40,704 nucleotides of DNA, taken from a virus. The position numbers were made by a program, and so were the translations under genes. Below, piece after piece: positions 15,146 to 22,769 of this stretch. Every line of letters begins with the position of its first letter. Position 1 is the stretch's first letter. The notes beneath the pieces are model-generated. The model saw only the letters and a program-made list of their open reading frames with translations. It did not search any database and was not told the DNA's origin. The DNA lies in IMG/VR virus record IMGVR_UViG_3300045119_000046, positions 1-40,704 of that record, one strand, 5' to 3'.

Positions 15146-17248
15146 CTACAAATCTTTCATTTTCCGATATCCCTTGACCCTTCCCTTGGTGCTGAACACG
15201 GCCTCTTCGATGATTTCCTTTGCCAGCCAGGTGTCCAAAATCCCCTTCGCAATTTTACGGTTCAGCCCCCATCGTTTCATCAGTACGTTGACCGCCGCGC
15301 GCGCGGTATTTTCGGCATGCGACCACGGCTTCCCGGCGCACCACGCCTTGTCCAGCTCCCGCAGGATCTGCTCGCGGATATCGAACGGGGCGCTGTCTTT
15401 GTTGTCTCCCTCCCGCTGCTCTGGAACCGCATCGCTGTCCACCACCAGCGAGGTGCGGGGCACGATGCCGGCAAGATTGACCTTGGTGACCTTGAACGTC
15501 TGTTCCCAGCCGTCCTCGTCGTCCTTGATCTTCTGGGCATAGACCGATCCCACCATGGCCCCCGGCTCGCGCCGCACCTCCACCAGGAAGTCACCGGCGC
15601 CAGGCATGACGGTAGAGCCGCGGAACCCGCCATTGGCATTGGTATGGTGGAGGCCGATGACAGTGGCACCGAAGGTCTGCCGCACGGCATCGCAGGCGGC
15701 GACAAACAGGGTCATGTCCTTTTGCAGGTTCTCCTCGGCGCCGGGCAGCACCCTGGACACGGTATCCACGAACACGGCCGCGACGGGCCCCACCCGATCG
15801 ACCGCGGCCTGCACTGTATGCAGCAGCTTGAGGACATCGTCGCCCTGCATGAAATTGATATTCTGGCGAATTACCAGGAACGGGCTATCGTCGGCCGACA
15901 CCTTGAAGTGCCGTTCCCATGCCTCGATGCGGAACTTGAGGCTTTTGGTGCCCTCCGAGCAGATGTAGATGACGGCACCCTTGCGCTGGACCGATCGGCC
16001 CCACCATGTGGGCCGGCCGGCGGTAAGCGACAGCGCCATGCCGAGCGCGATGAAGGTCTTGAGACATCCTGGCGGGCCGAAGATGAACCCCATGGATTGC
16101 TCGACCACCATGCCGGTGACCAGCCAGGCCGGATCGGGCAGGGCCTTGAGATCGCGCACCGACAGCAGCTCATACAGGCCGGCTGGGGGTGGCGGGGCTG
16201 TCTTGGCCTTGGCGAACTCCTCCGACCAGTCACGGGCGCGGGCGCCGCTATCGTCATCCTTAGGCTTTGCAGCTTCCTCGGCTATTTTGGTGTTCCACGA
16301 CCGCATGGCGTACTGCCATTTCACGTGAAACAACCAGCGACCGCGGCCTTCCCGATCGAGCATTTCCGACTTGGTGAGGGAGGGATCGAACAGCCGGGGC
16401 GCCACCTTGTCCTCGTAGAGCGGGTACTTTTCTGCCTCCTTGGCAAGTTGGAATTTCAAATCGGGTATTTCGGATCCAGCTTCCCGGCGCCAGTCGATGA
16501 GGGCGGCCCATATCAGGTCGACCATGATCTGCTCGCGCATGTCGGTGGCGTGGCCGAAGCCGTCGGTGGCCTGACCATTGCCGCCGGCGCCCGATCGGTG
16601 CTCCTGCCGGGGCGCGCCGGTGTCGCCGCCGTGCTCGGCCACCAGCTTTTCTATCTCGCGCAACAGCCAGTCCGGGGCCACCATGATGCCGGCCTCGTCC
16701 CACGGTGCAAGGCCGTCCTTCCAGGCGTAGGCTGCACCGCTGTCGTGGATGGACGGAGCCACCACGGCAAAGCCACCCTGGCCGCGGATATCGACGCCTA
16801 TGGAGGTCTTGCAGGTGGGGGTGCGGTAACCGGCAGGCGCATAAAACAATATCTGCCGCCCACCGCCGCCGGTGCGCTGCTCGGCGGTCTCCAGCGCCAT
16901 GCGGTTGTTGTGGGTGGCCATGATGCCTTCCCACCACACTGCTGCTTCCGGCTTCTTGTGAACGTCGAGGTCGATGACGAAGAGGTTGCCGGAGGCCTTG
17001 CCGCAGATGAACCCCATGTTGGGGCGCTGCCGGTATTGACCCAGCGGTCCGTACCACGGCGCAAACACCTCGTCGGTAACCAGCACGTCCTGATACTGGG
17101 TCCACTGCTTTAACAGCGGCCGCTTCCATGGTCCCTTGCTTTCGCCCGGCATGAAGCCGGGAACGATCTGCAGCGCCAGCGAGCGGTACTGGCGCGCGTA
17201 TTCGCCAGGGGTGGCGAACTCGTCATCGAAGTAGGGGCGCGCTACCAT
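15146..17248 (-). CDS. Bifunctional primase-polymerase / RepA-like replicative helicase
   Basis: A 700-residue replication protein. Residues about 20-200 are a prim-pol (AEP) domain with VIDLDVH (catalytic Asp pair 93/95), RTGGGGRQILFYAP (about 125-138) and VDIRGQGGFAVVAPS. Residues about 365-600 are a RecA-fold RepA/AAA_25-type helicase with Walker A FGPPGCLKTF (391-398), Walker B AVFVDT (491-496), and GLHHTNANGGFRGST. The C-terminal 80 residues look like a winged-helix DNA-binding part. It would make primers and unwind DNA at the phage origin. It overlaps the previous gene by seven bases and is followed by the iteron-like repeats. No separate DNA polymerase gene was seen, so host polymerase is probably used. 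Confidence 0.88.
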   Translation of the reverse strand: MVARPYFDDEFATPGEYARQYRSLALQIVPGFMPGESKGPWKRPLLKQWTQYQDVLVTDEVFAPWYGPLGQYRQRPNMGFICGKASGNLFVIDLDVHKKPEAAVWWEGIMATHNNRMALETAEQRTGGGGRQILFYAPAGYRTPTCKTSIGVDIRGQGGFAVVAPSIHDSGAAYAWKDGLAPWDEAGIMVAPDWLLREIEKLVAEHGGDTGAPRQEHRSGAGGNGQATDGFGHATDMREQIMVDLIWAALIDWRREAGSEIPDLKFQLAKEAEKYPLYEDKVAPRLFDPSLTKSEMLDREGRGRWLFHVKWQYAMRSWNTKIAEEAAKPKDDDSGARARDWSEEFAKAKTAPPPPAGLYELLSVRDLKALPDPAWLVTGMVVEQSMGFIFGPPGCLKTFIALGMALSLTAGRPTWWGRSVQRKGAVIYICSEGTKSLKFRIEAWERHFKVSADDSPFLVIRQNINFMQGDDVLKLLHTVQAAVDRVGPVAAVFVDTVSRVLPGAEENLQKDMTLFVAACDAVRQTFGATVIGLHHTNANGGFRGSTVMPGAGDFLVEVRREPGAMVGSVYAQKIKDDEDGWEQTFKVTKVNLAGIVPRTSLVVDSDAVPEQREGDNKDSAPFDIREQILRELDKAWCAGKPWSHAENTARAAVNVLMKRWGLNRKIAKGILDTWLAKEIIEEAVFSTKGRVKGYRKMKDL

Positions 17249-17685
17249 GTGAACAGCCTCGAGGCCTTGACCAGCACGCGCTCGACAATGACCAGCTGTT
17301 TGTCGGACAGTTCACGGTCATACTCGTAGCGGCCGGACACGTCGGTAATGAAGTTGAGCTCCCACTGGGTCAGCACGCGCGAGGCAATGGCCGGCTTGGC
17401 GGCCACGTCCTTCATGCGCTGCAGCAGGGGGCTGTCGACATCGGTGAAGGCGGGTTCAGGCTCAGGCGGGGGCCGATCGCGGAATACTTCCCTGACCACG
17501 ATTTTCTCTTTGTAGACCACCTTTGGAGCGCTGCCGCCCACCTGGCCCATCAGCTCGGTGATGGTCATCTTGTACCTGGCGGCCATTTTCTGCAGAAACG
17601 CCGCTGCGTTTGCGCGCTCGCCGTCGTGCTCGGAACCGAGCATGCCTATGAGCTTTATCAACCGTTCCTTATCGGCTATATCCAT
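17242..17685 (-). CDS. DUF2786-like small protein, replication operon
   Basis: A 147-residue protein from ATG 17685 (MDIADKERLIKLIGMLGSEH). The N-terminal helices DGERANAAAFLQKMAARYK and MTITELMG resemble DUF2786-type domains found in phages. The middle has a Pro-rich linker (DRPPPEPEPAF). The C-terminus VLTQWELNFITDVSGRYEYD looks like the short helical segment seen in phage proteins that accompany helicases. It overlaps the start of the prim-pol/helicase gene, so it may assist replication. Function unknown. Confidence 0.65.
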   Translation of the reverse strand: MDIADKERLIKLIGMLGSEHDGERANAAAFLQKMAARYKMTITELMGQVGGSAPKVVYKEKIVVREVFRDRPPPEPEPAFTDVDSPLLQRMKDVAAKPAIASRVLTQWELNFITDVSGRYEYDRELSDKQLVIVERVLVKASRLFTW

Positions 17686-17722
17686 GGAACACCTGTGATG
17701 CGGGTAATGACAAATCATGGGT

Positions 17723-17764
17723 AGACCGGGAGGGGATGACGCACCCTCCCGGTCTTTTTGTTTT
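17723..17764 (+). terminator. Strong intrinsic terminator in the plus direction
   Basis: A perfect 11-base stem, GACCGGGAGGG (17724-17734) and CCCTCCCGGTC (17744-17754) with a nine-base loop, is followed on the plus strand by TTTTTGTTTTA. The flanking genes are both on the minus strand, so it would end antisense transcripts, not theirs. In minus-strand RNA the hairpin has no U-run after it. Confidence 0.75.
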
Positions 17765-17772
17765 AGACCCGA

Positions 17773-18507
17773 TCAGCCGAAGTCGTCAGCCAAATTCGGC
17801 TTGGCGGCCGTAAAATCCGGCGGCGGCGGAACAGCAGTCGACCCGGTAGCAGGTGCGGCACCAGGTGTAGCAGGTGCGGCAGCAGGCGCCGCCATGTGGA
17901 TCAGATCCTCGGGCCGCGGCACCCATCCATCGATCTTCCATGTCGGCCGGTAGTTGGTCGATTTCTGCGCACCGCTACCGGTAGTCACCGGCTCGGTCTT
18001 GAGCAGCGACACCACCGGCAACTGATACTTGCCTTGCGGATCCTTGTTCTTCTCGCGCTCGTCCAGATAGGTCAGGAACAATTGCTCGATGGCGCCAAGG
18101 AACGCCTTCGACACGCCGGCAATCTCCCGTACCGGCTTGTCGCCGCCGCAATTCTTGGCAAGCTTGAGCAGCATGCGGACGCCCTGCTTGTGATTAACAG
18201 AGGGCTGTGCCGGGTACGGCTGTCCGGCATGAAGCGCCGCCAGCGGTATCAGCGCCATTGACGGCGCCGAGCCGGCGACAAATTGCATCCAGCCCACCTC
18301 GACGTTCTCAAGGTCGAACACGGCGCGAAACAGCTGCGTGATGTCGACCTGCTCGCCGGTGAAGCCGTCAGTGCCCTGCACCCGATCGACGCGAAACACG
18401 CGGCCGGCCCTGGCGTCGTATTTGATGATGGGAGTGAAGTCGCCGCCGGTGGAGGGAGCGGTTGAAAAACCAAAGATGTTTTTGGTCTGTCCGTTCGTTG
18501 TATTCAT
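17773..18507 (-). CDS. Putative ssDNA-binding or recombination-associated phage protein
   Basis: A 244-residue protein from ATG 18507 with GAGAGAAACG as ribosome site. It reads NIFGFSTAPSTGGDFTPIIK, YDARAGRVFRVDRVQG, then a conserved-looking core VGWMQFVAGSAPSMALIPLA and QGVRMLLKLAKNCGGDKPVR. The C-terminal 45 residues are Ala/Pro-rich and disordered, ending PNLADDFG. A flexible tail with an acidic tip is typical of single-strand DNA-binding proteins. No OB fold could be proven by eye. Neighbours are a nuclease and the helicase. Function is an inference. Confidence 0.55.
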   Translation of the reverse strand: MNTTNGQTKNIFGFSTAPSTGGDFTPIIKYDARAGRVFRVDRVQGTDGFTGEQVDITQLFRAVFDLENVEVGWMQFVAGSAPSMALIPLAALHAGQPYPAQPSVNHKQGVRMLLKLAKNCGGDKPVREIAGVSKAFLGAIEQLFLTYLDEREKNKDPQGKYQLPVVSLLKTEPVTTGSGAQKSTNYRPTWKIDGWVPRPEDLIHMAAPAAAPATPGAAPATGSTAVPPPPDFTAAKPNLADDFG

Positions 18508-18577
18508 AGCGTTTCTCTCTTTCACATACCTCAATAAGGTCTGAGGCAGAACCAATCCGGCTAACCCGGAATTAGGA

Positions 18578-18817
18578 TTATTTCGATAGTACTGTAACTG
18601 TCCAACCGCTGTCGATCAGCCTCTGCACTTGATCCCTTGATAAGGCGAAGCCTGGTCTATAGTCGATGCTGTTTGTCACCCTTGTAATGCGGTATCCCCA
18701 CGGGCCGCTCCAGTCTTGCCAGTGACGATGTTCAGCTTCTGTCGGGTATCTAACGCGACCATTATCGATAACGATTGGACTAGGATGCACCGACATAGAT
18801 TTTTTTATGTCGACCAT
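18578..18817 (-). CDS. Small hypothetical protein
   Basis: A 79-residue protein from ATG 18817, overlapping the nuclease stop by one base (TGATG). It reads MVDIKKSMSVHPSPIVIDNG, EAEHRHWQDWSGPWGYRITR, DYRPGFALSRDQVQRLIDSG. The last segment looks like a helix followed by a strand. No family recognised. The 70 bases downstream (18508-18577) hold no gene but contain CCTCA-N8-TGAGG, a short hairpin before the next gene. Confidence 0.55.
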   Translation of the reverse strand: MVDIKKSMSVHPSPIVIDNGRVRYPTEAEHRHWQDWSGPWGYRITRVTNSIDYRPGFALSRDQVQRLIDSGWTVTVLSK

Positions 18818-19551
18818 CACACGCGCCAAAACTTGTAAGCCATTTGTCGAGCAGCAGGCGCGTTCCAGTAAAAACTGTCAAGGTCCGGGATGGTGTGATC
18901 GACAAAAAACTGTGGGTCGTCGCTCTTCGACAGAAACCGCTCGACAGTAAGAGCGATGTTCACCAGCGCCTGGCGGTGCTCGCGGACGTTCTCGAGCTGG
19001 TATGTCTCACACTTCTTCGGCGTGACGTAAGTCAGTCGCGTGTCGAGGTTGTCGCTAGAAGTATAGAACGCTGCCTGTCTGGCGTGAGGAAATTTGATCT
19101 TGCTCGGCATCTTGTCGGTGGTCTTGAACTCCACCAGAGCTCCCTTATGCGACCATTTGAAGTCAAAGAACCCCATGATGGGAAACTTGAGCTCGTCCGG
19201 CTTCCACTCGACTTTGCCCTGTGCGTCCGAGGGCTCGCCATACGGCCGCAGCGCCTTGAGGCCGGCCATGACCATGGGAGAGATGTCGCTGCGATAGGCC
19301 TGCTTCCTGGCGTCGGGAGACAGCGCCATCAGCGCGTCATACTTGCCCTGCGCCACCTTGATGCAATCAGGCAGATCGGCCTTGAGATCCTTGAGACCGT
19401 GCGCCACGCCTGCCTCGGTAGCAGTGCCACGGTGCATGGTGGCGGAGGCCGGCCGCTTTTCGCCCAGTATCTTTTCCGCCACCCACATGGCAGGTGCCGC
19501 GGCGAACAGGTTAAGCGATGAGGGGCTGTGGTGATCGTATTCGATGGTCAT
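18817..19551 (-). CDS. PD-(D/E)XK superfamily exonuclease
   Basis: A 244-residue nuclease of the RecB/Cas4-like class. The N-terminus HHSPSSLNLFAAAPAMWVAE is the usual helix of this family, followed by MHRGTATEAGVAHGL (conserved Glu). The active site reads IMGFFDFKW and LVEFKTTDKMPS, the D-x(n)-ExK signature, then HARQAAFYTS, the trailing Gln motif. It would trim DNA ends in recombination or degrade DNA. There is no four-Cys cluster, unlike Cas4. The neighbouring possible ssDNA-binding protein suggests a recombination pair. Start ATG 19551 overlaps the previous stop by four bases. Confidence 0.8.
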   Translation of the reverse strand: MTIEYDHHSPSSLNLFAAAPAMWVAEKILGEKRPASATMHRGTATEAGVAHGLKDLKADLPDCIKVAQGKYDALMALSPDARKQAYRSDISPMVMAGLKALRPYGEPSDAQGKVEWKPDELKFPIMGFFDFKWSHKGALVEFKTTDKMPSKIKFPHARQAAFYTSSDNLDTRLTYVTPKKCETYQLENVREHRQALVNIALTVERFLSKSDDPQFFVDHTIPDLDSFYWNAPAARQMAYKFWRV

Positions 19552-19982
19552 TTGGATCCCCGTGCTGGTGTTGTTTGATCACTGAATTGACGGTGGGCCG
19601 CGCCATCACACCAGCCCTCAACATATTCATGAGCACGCATCATCTTGTCGCGGCGCTCGGCATCGTTGGCATAGCTCCATCCGCGAAGTTCATGGCCGTC
19701 GAATTTGACGGTGATTTCCCCGTGATCGTTGTCTGTCACACGCGGGTTAGTCATGGCTTCCCTGTCTCTGGTGCGAGGGGGAAGTAAACGCCCTCGCCGT
19801 TGACCCAACTCCAAAGCATCTTCAATGGCGTAATGGATATCGTCTACGATGGCGTGTTTGTCGGCAAACCCATACTTGGCCGCGATCCGTTCAGCGACAA
19901 CAGACGCGGGTTCAATCTTGTTTTCTGCATCAAAAGCATAGAGCGCATCATATTCTGGCTGAGGGGTTATCTTTTCACTCAT
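19548..19982 (-). CDS. Hypothetical protein, possibly two joined small domains
   Basis: A 144-residue protein from ATG 19982, behind AGGGAG. The first 75 residues (PASVVAERIAAKYGFADKHA, IVDDIHYAIEDALELGQRRG) are helical. The last 68 (MTNPRVTDNDHGEITVKFDG, HELRGWSYANDAERRDKMMR) look like a separate small domain. An internal ATG at 19754 is preceded by AGGGAAG, so the C-terminal domain may also be made on its own. I recall small rhizobial phage proteins resembling the second half. Function unknown. Confidence 0.6.
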   Translation of the reverse strand: MSEKITPQPEYDALYAFDAENKIEPASVVAERIAAKYGFADKHAIVDDIHYAIEDALELGQRRGRLLPPRTRDREAMTNPRVTDNDHGEITVKFDGHELRGWSYANDAERRDKMMRAHEYVEGWCDGAAHRQFSDQTTPARGSK

Positions 19983-20013
19983 GGCGGTTGGGCTCCCTAG
20001 TGTTGTTCGAGCA

Positions 20014-20484
20014 CTACGCACGCATAGCCTGTTGTGAAGCATAGACCGCCAGCAGTGCCGCCTCGGCTCGGCCGGCGTCTTTCTTGCGCGCAAAGTGGTC
20101 TGCGCACGCCGGAAACATCCGCAGCGCCATGGCGCGGCATTCTTCCTTGCCGTCGGCGCCGCCGCCTACCTTCATGGCTTTCTTCCAGCTGCCGGGCGTC
20201 ACCAGCACGGTTGGAATATTCAGCAAGGCAACGGCCACGCGAGCGGCCGTGTAGGCTGAAGCAAACCGCCACGCCTGGCGCACGCCATCGCGCGGCATTG
20301 GACCAACACGCTCGATGTAGGCAATGTCCGGTTTCCATGTCTTGAGCAGGCTGAAGAGCTGGTGATAGTTGATCTCGCCATCGACCACCGGCATGTCGTA
20401 GACACCGACATGATGTGGGGTTTCGGGATGGTAGAGTGCCAGGGCGCCGGTGAGGCCTGGATCGATGGCGAGGATGATGGTCAT
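20014..20484 (-). CDS. RuvC-like Holliday junction resolvase
   Basis: A 156-residue RNase H-fold nuclease from ATG 20484, in an ATGA overlap with the methyltransferase stop. The first acidic residue is in ILAIDPGLTGALALY (Asp 7). Then come DIAYIERVGPMPRDGVRQAW (Glu) and a C-terminal helix HFARKKDAGRAEAALLA with the closing acidic pair. It would resolve branched DNA before packaging, or act in recombination. Length is typical for phage RuvC-like proteins. The longer upstream frame lies inside the methyltransferase and is rejected. Confidence 0.85.
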   Translation of the reverse strand: MTIILAIDPGLTGALALYHPETPHHVGVYDMPVVDGEINYHQLFSLLKTWKPDIAYIERVGPMPRDGVRQAWRFASAYTAARVAVALLNIPTVLVTPGSWKKAMKVGGGADGKEECRAMALRMFPACADHFARKKDAGRAEAALLAVYASQQAMRA

Positions 20485-21188
20485 GTGATGTTTCTGCGAA
20501 ACGTCGCGGCGATGTAGCGCGACAGCGGCAGCGGGATCTTCGCGATCATGGCGGATGCGGCCTTGCGCTGCGGTGATCTGGAACCAAAGCTGGCCGATGT
20601 TCCGCCCACACCACCCTTGCGCGCTTCCGCGAACCAGTCGCCGCCCTGCTTGCGGCCAGCTTCCACAATCCAGTGCGGCGATACTTCGCCGGTCTGCTTG
20701 AACCTGTTCCGGTCCTGGCCCGATCCCTTTATTCCCCTGAACGCAATCGGCATCAGCGCCGGCACGTCGCCCCACAGATAGAACGAGCCGTAATTCCAGC
20801 GGGCACGGCCCACCCATGGCTGCGCGCCGCGGACGTTCTCGACAATCATCGGCACGTGCCGGCCGGCCGCCTCGCAGGCTTCGCGCTGGATGCGAAAGCA
20901 GGCCTCGAACAGTGCGTTATCCGGCGGCGGCAACGCCTTGGCGCGCTTCCACGGCATCGCCCGGTAGCTGTAGCCCTGGCACGGTGGCGAGGCGACGATC
21001 AGCGTGGCATCCTTGAATTGCGAGCCGTGCAGGGACAGCACATCCTGGATGACGAGCTTGCCCGGATAGCGGTGATCGCCGTATTCGTGCCGCTCGATGT
21101 CGAACCCGATGACGTCATAGCCCTCCGCTAGCAAACCCTCGGTCCAGCCGCCGAGGCCGCAGAAAAGATCGATGGCGCGCACAATCAT
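20481..21188 (-). CDS. C5-cytosine DNA methyltransferase
   Basis: A 235-residue enzyme from ATG 21188. It has motif I AIDLFCGLGGWTEGLLAEGY (SAM binding), motif IV LIVASPPCQGYSY with the catalytic Cys, motif VI MIVENVRGAQPWVG, a QDRNRF segment, and a C-terminal KAASAMIAKIPLPLSRYIA like motifs IX-X. It is short for the family (usually over 300), so the target recognition region is small. No partner restriction enzyme lies nearby, so it is an orphan, likely for protection from host restriction or for marking phage DNA. It overlaps the resolvase start and lies four bases after gcrA. Confidence 0.88.
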   Translation of the reverse strand: MIVRAIDLFCGLGGWTEGLLAEGYDVIGFDIERHEYGDHRYPGKLVIQDVLSLHGSQFKDATLIVASPPCQGYSYRAMPWKRAKALPPPDNALFEACFRIQREACEAAGRHVPMIVENVRGAQPWVGRARWNYGSFYLWGDVPALMPIAFRGIKGSGQDRNRFKQTGEVSPHWIVEAGRKQGGDWFAEARKGGVGGTSASFGSRSPQRKAASAMIAKIPLPLSRYIAATFRRNIT

Positions 21189-21192
21189 TTTG

Positions 21193-21651
21193 TTATGACC
21201 AGGTTTTACTTGGAGAATTATAGGCCATCCTGCTGTGTGTCTTGCAGAACGGACAGCCGATCGGCGTTGGATGGCCGCAGTACAGGTATGGCGGATAATC
21301 CTCCACCTCGCCCAGCGGCCATTTGCAGTCACCCTCGCGGGTTTCGTAAATGGTCAGGTTGAATGTGCCATTGATCTGCCTGCGCGCCGGCTTGGGCGGG
21401 ATGGGGGCGTCGACGCGGATCTTGATCATCCTGGGCTTCTCCCCTCCCTTGCGCGGTATGCCCTCGTTGCTGCGCATCGGAAAGCCTAATCGTCTGGCTT
21501 TTCCGATGCAGGCGTTGCGTGTCAACTCAATGTCAAACGCCGCGGACATCTCCGCGGCGATCCTGGCGAACGACAGTGGCGGCTGCTGGCGATGCAGCTT
21601 GTTGAACTGTTTAACCATCTCCGCGGTCCATTCGTGAACCTTGTCGTTCAC
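21193..21651 (-). CDS. gcrA: GcrA-like cell-cycle regulator
   Basis: A 152-residue homologue of GcrA, the alphaproteobacterial sigma-70 cofactor that activates promoters with methylated GANTC sites. It shows the N-terminal DNA-binding part (EWTAEMVKQFNKLH, SFARIAAEMSAAF, LTRNACIGKARRLGF) and the C-terminal zinc-like motif GDCKWPLGEVEDYPPYLYCG then GCPFCKTHSRMAY. It uses GTG 21651, which overlaps the previous stop (GTGA) and retains the conserved Trp-Thr. In the phage it may redirect host RNA polymerase or cell-cycle genes. No CcrM-type adenine methylase is encoded here, so host methylation would be relied on. Confidence 0.85.
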   Translation of the reverse strand: MNDKVHEWTAEMVKQFNKLHRQQPPLSFARIAAEMSAAFDIELTRNACIGKARRLGFPMRSNEGIPRKGGEKPRMIKIRVDAPIPPKPARRQINGTFNLTIYETREGDCKWPLGEVEDYPPYLYCGHPTPIGCPFCKTHSRMAYNSPSKTWS

Positions 21652-21902
21652 TTGGCTGCCCCGTTGAGGAACTTGTTGTGGGCATCGAGCACGCTCTTGC
21701 CGAAGTCGCGCACCTTCTCGTCCATCTCGTTAAGCAGTTTCTCGTGCTCGCCGAGCTGGGCAACGATATGCTCCGCCAGCGTGGTGACCGATGCCAGCAG
21801 ATTGTTTGCCTCGACCACCCGATCCTCGCCGGCCTTCTTTAAGGTAGCGACGATCTGCTCGCCGAGCTTGGCGAAGTCTGCTTTTTCCCTGACATTGTTC
21901 AT
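21648..21902 (-). CDS. Small helical protein of unknown function
   Basis: An 84-residue protein from ATG 21902, in ATGA overlap with the previous stop and GTGA overlap with gcrA. It reads MNNVREKADFAKLGEQIVAT, DRVVEANNLLASVTTLAEHI and LLNEMDEKVRDFGKSVLDAH, probably a helical hairpin or coiled coil. No family recognised. Tight coupling with gcrA makes a regulatory accessory role possible but unproven. Confidence 0.6.
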   Translation of the reverse strand: MNNVREKADFAKLGEQIVATLKKAGEDRVVEANNLLASVTTLAEHIVAQLGEHEKLLNEMDEKVRDFGKSVLDAHNKFLNGAAK

Positions 21903-22243
21903 CGCTTGCACCTCCAGCTTGACCCGGTGATCACCTTGTGCATGCCGTGCCTGGTGCAGACATCGCCAGCCGGCTTCGCCACCGGCGTGGGCACGGGGGC
22001 CGGAATTTCAACCGTCATTTTCTCGGTCTTGACCACCACTGAGAACGGCTTTTCCTTCGACAGGTCGATCATCTTGTCGTAGCCAACCATCGAGTTGCCG
22101 TTGAGCTGGTAGGCGCGCTTCAGTGCCCAGTTGATGACTTCGCGATCGGGAATGTCCGGGAAGAAATACGCGGTCTGGTCGTCTGTCTCCTGAGCGACCG
22201 CTGGCGAGGCCAGCAGTGCTGCCAGCAATATCAATCGTTTCAC
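21899..22243 (-). CDS. Secreted or periplasmic small protein with signal peptide
   Basis: A 114-residue protein from GTG 22243. The signal peptide MKRLILLAALLASPAVAQ is clear, probably cut after AVA. The mature part has DIPDREVINWALKRAYQLNG, a Pro-rich linker (IPAPVPTPVAKPAG), and a C-terminal motif DVCTRHGMHKVITGSSWRCK with two Cys that may form a disulfide. I recall this kind of C-terminus in Bradyrhizobium proteins, unnamed. An early secreted protein may alter the envelope, for example for superinfection exclusion; that is inference. Ribosome site GGAGAGAAG lies inside the end of the preceding gene. Confidence 0.65.
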   Translation of the reverse strand: MKRLILLAALLASPAVAQETDDQTAYFFPDIPDREVINWALKRAYQLNGNSMVGYDKMIDLSKEKPFSVVVKTEKMTVEIPAPVPTPVAKPAGDVCTRHGMHKVITGSSWRCKR

Positions 22244-22485
22244 TTTCTTCTCTCCTGTGTGATGAACTCTGACTTACGCTGCACGGCTTTGGTCTTGCGA
22301 TCCATGTAGCGGTAGACGCGCTCGATAGTATCGAGCCTTGGCTGTTTGCCACGCTCGATCCTGCTGATGAAATGCCCATCGCCTACAGCATCGTTGCCGA
22401 AGGTGGAGCGGGAAATATCGAACCGGGCACAGTAGGCCTCGATGTCGACAAGCAACTTGGTAACCACGGGGTGTAATTTGTTCAT
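22240..22485 (-). CDS. Small Cro/CI-like regulator
   Basis: An 81-residue helix-turn-helix protein. Residues 20-60 read FDISRSTFGNDAVGDGHFIS, RIERGKQPRLDTIERVYRY, the pattern of small phage-like repressors. It is the first gene of the minus-strand early region. A perfect TATAAT -10 (22534-22529, minus strand) and an adjoining palindrome TGTCAATTGACA (22529-22518) lie upstream, so it may repress itself and the opposing plus-strand genes. Its last codons overlap the leader of the next gene. Whether it controls lysogeny is unknown, as no integrase is present. Confidence 0.75.
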   Translation of the reverse strand: MNKLHPVVTKLLVDIEAYCARFDISRSTFGNDAVGDGHFISRIERGKQPRLDTIERVYRYMDRKTKAVQRKSEFITQERRK

Positions 22486-22517
22486 GGTCCATTAAGGTTA
22501 TGCACCGTATTTAAAAT

Positions 22518-22534
22518 TGTCAATTGACATTATA
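22518..22534. promoter_or_regulatory. Divergent promoter and palindromic operator
   Basis: The 92-base divergent gap holds TGTCAATTGACA, a perfect 12-base palindrome (22518-22529), which also contains TTGACA on both strands. On the minus strand TATAAT (22534-22529) abuts it, so the operator would cover the transcription start of the regulator. The plus-strand -35 TTGACA has a poor -10 at the usual distance. This is a predicted control site. Confidence 0.5.
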
Positions 22535-22577
22535 CAAACGCTGCCTCAGTCTTGGGCACATTCAACGGAGCATTATT

Positions 22578-22769
22578 ATGGACCAAACGGAAGTAGCCCG
22601 CGTTATTGCCGCCCAGCGGCACGTCAGGCGCGGAAAACTGGAGATCGATCCTGGCTGCGAGGTAGCCGCCGTGCCCACCGGCATCTGGGTGGCGGCGTGG
22701 GTATTTGTCGACAAGGACGACATCAATGCGGAGATCCTCGAAAACTTTCCCAAGGAACTGGAGCTGTGA
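22578..22769 (+). CDS. Small hypothetical protein, first gene of the plus-strand island
   Basis: A 63-residue protein, MDQTEVARVIAAQRHVRRGK followed by PGCEVAAVPTGIWVAAWVFV and DKDDINAEILENFPKELEL, with a mixed helix and strand pattern. Ribosome site GGAG lies eight bases before ATG 22578. It is transcribed away from the Cro-like regulator. Its stop overlaps the next GTG start (GTGA). Function unknown. Confidence 0.6.
   Translation: MDQTEVARVIAAQRHVRRGKLEIDPGCEVAAVPTGIWVAAWVFVDKDDINAEILENFPKELEL

Noticed and set aside
15101-17113. Long plus-strand open frame of 670 codons
   Set aside because: It lies opposite the prim-pol/helicase gene, is rich in His/Leu/Arg/Gly as expected for antisense of GC-rich genes, and has no motif.
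18817-19551. Cas4-like identity for the PD-(D/E)XK nuclease
   Set aside because: The four Cys of the Cas4 iron-sulfur cluster are missing, so only the superfamily is claimed.
18541-22549. CTGCCTCAG at 22541-22549 and its complement at 18541-18549, both near gene starts
   Set aside because: Only two copies of a nine-base word; chance is a fair explanation.
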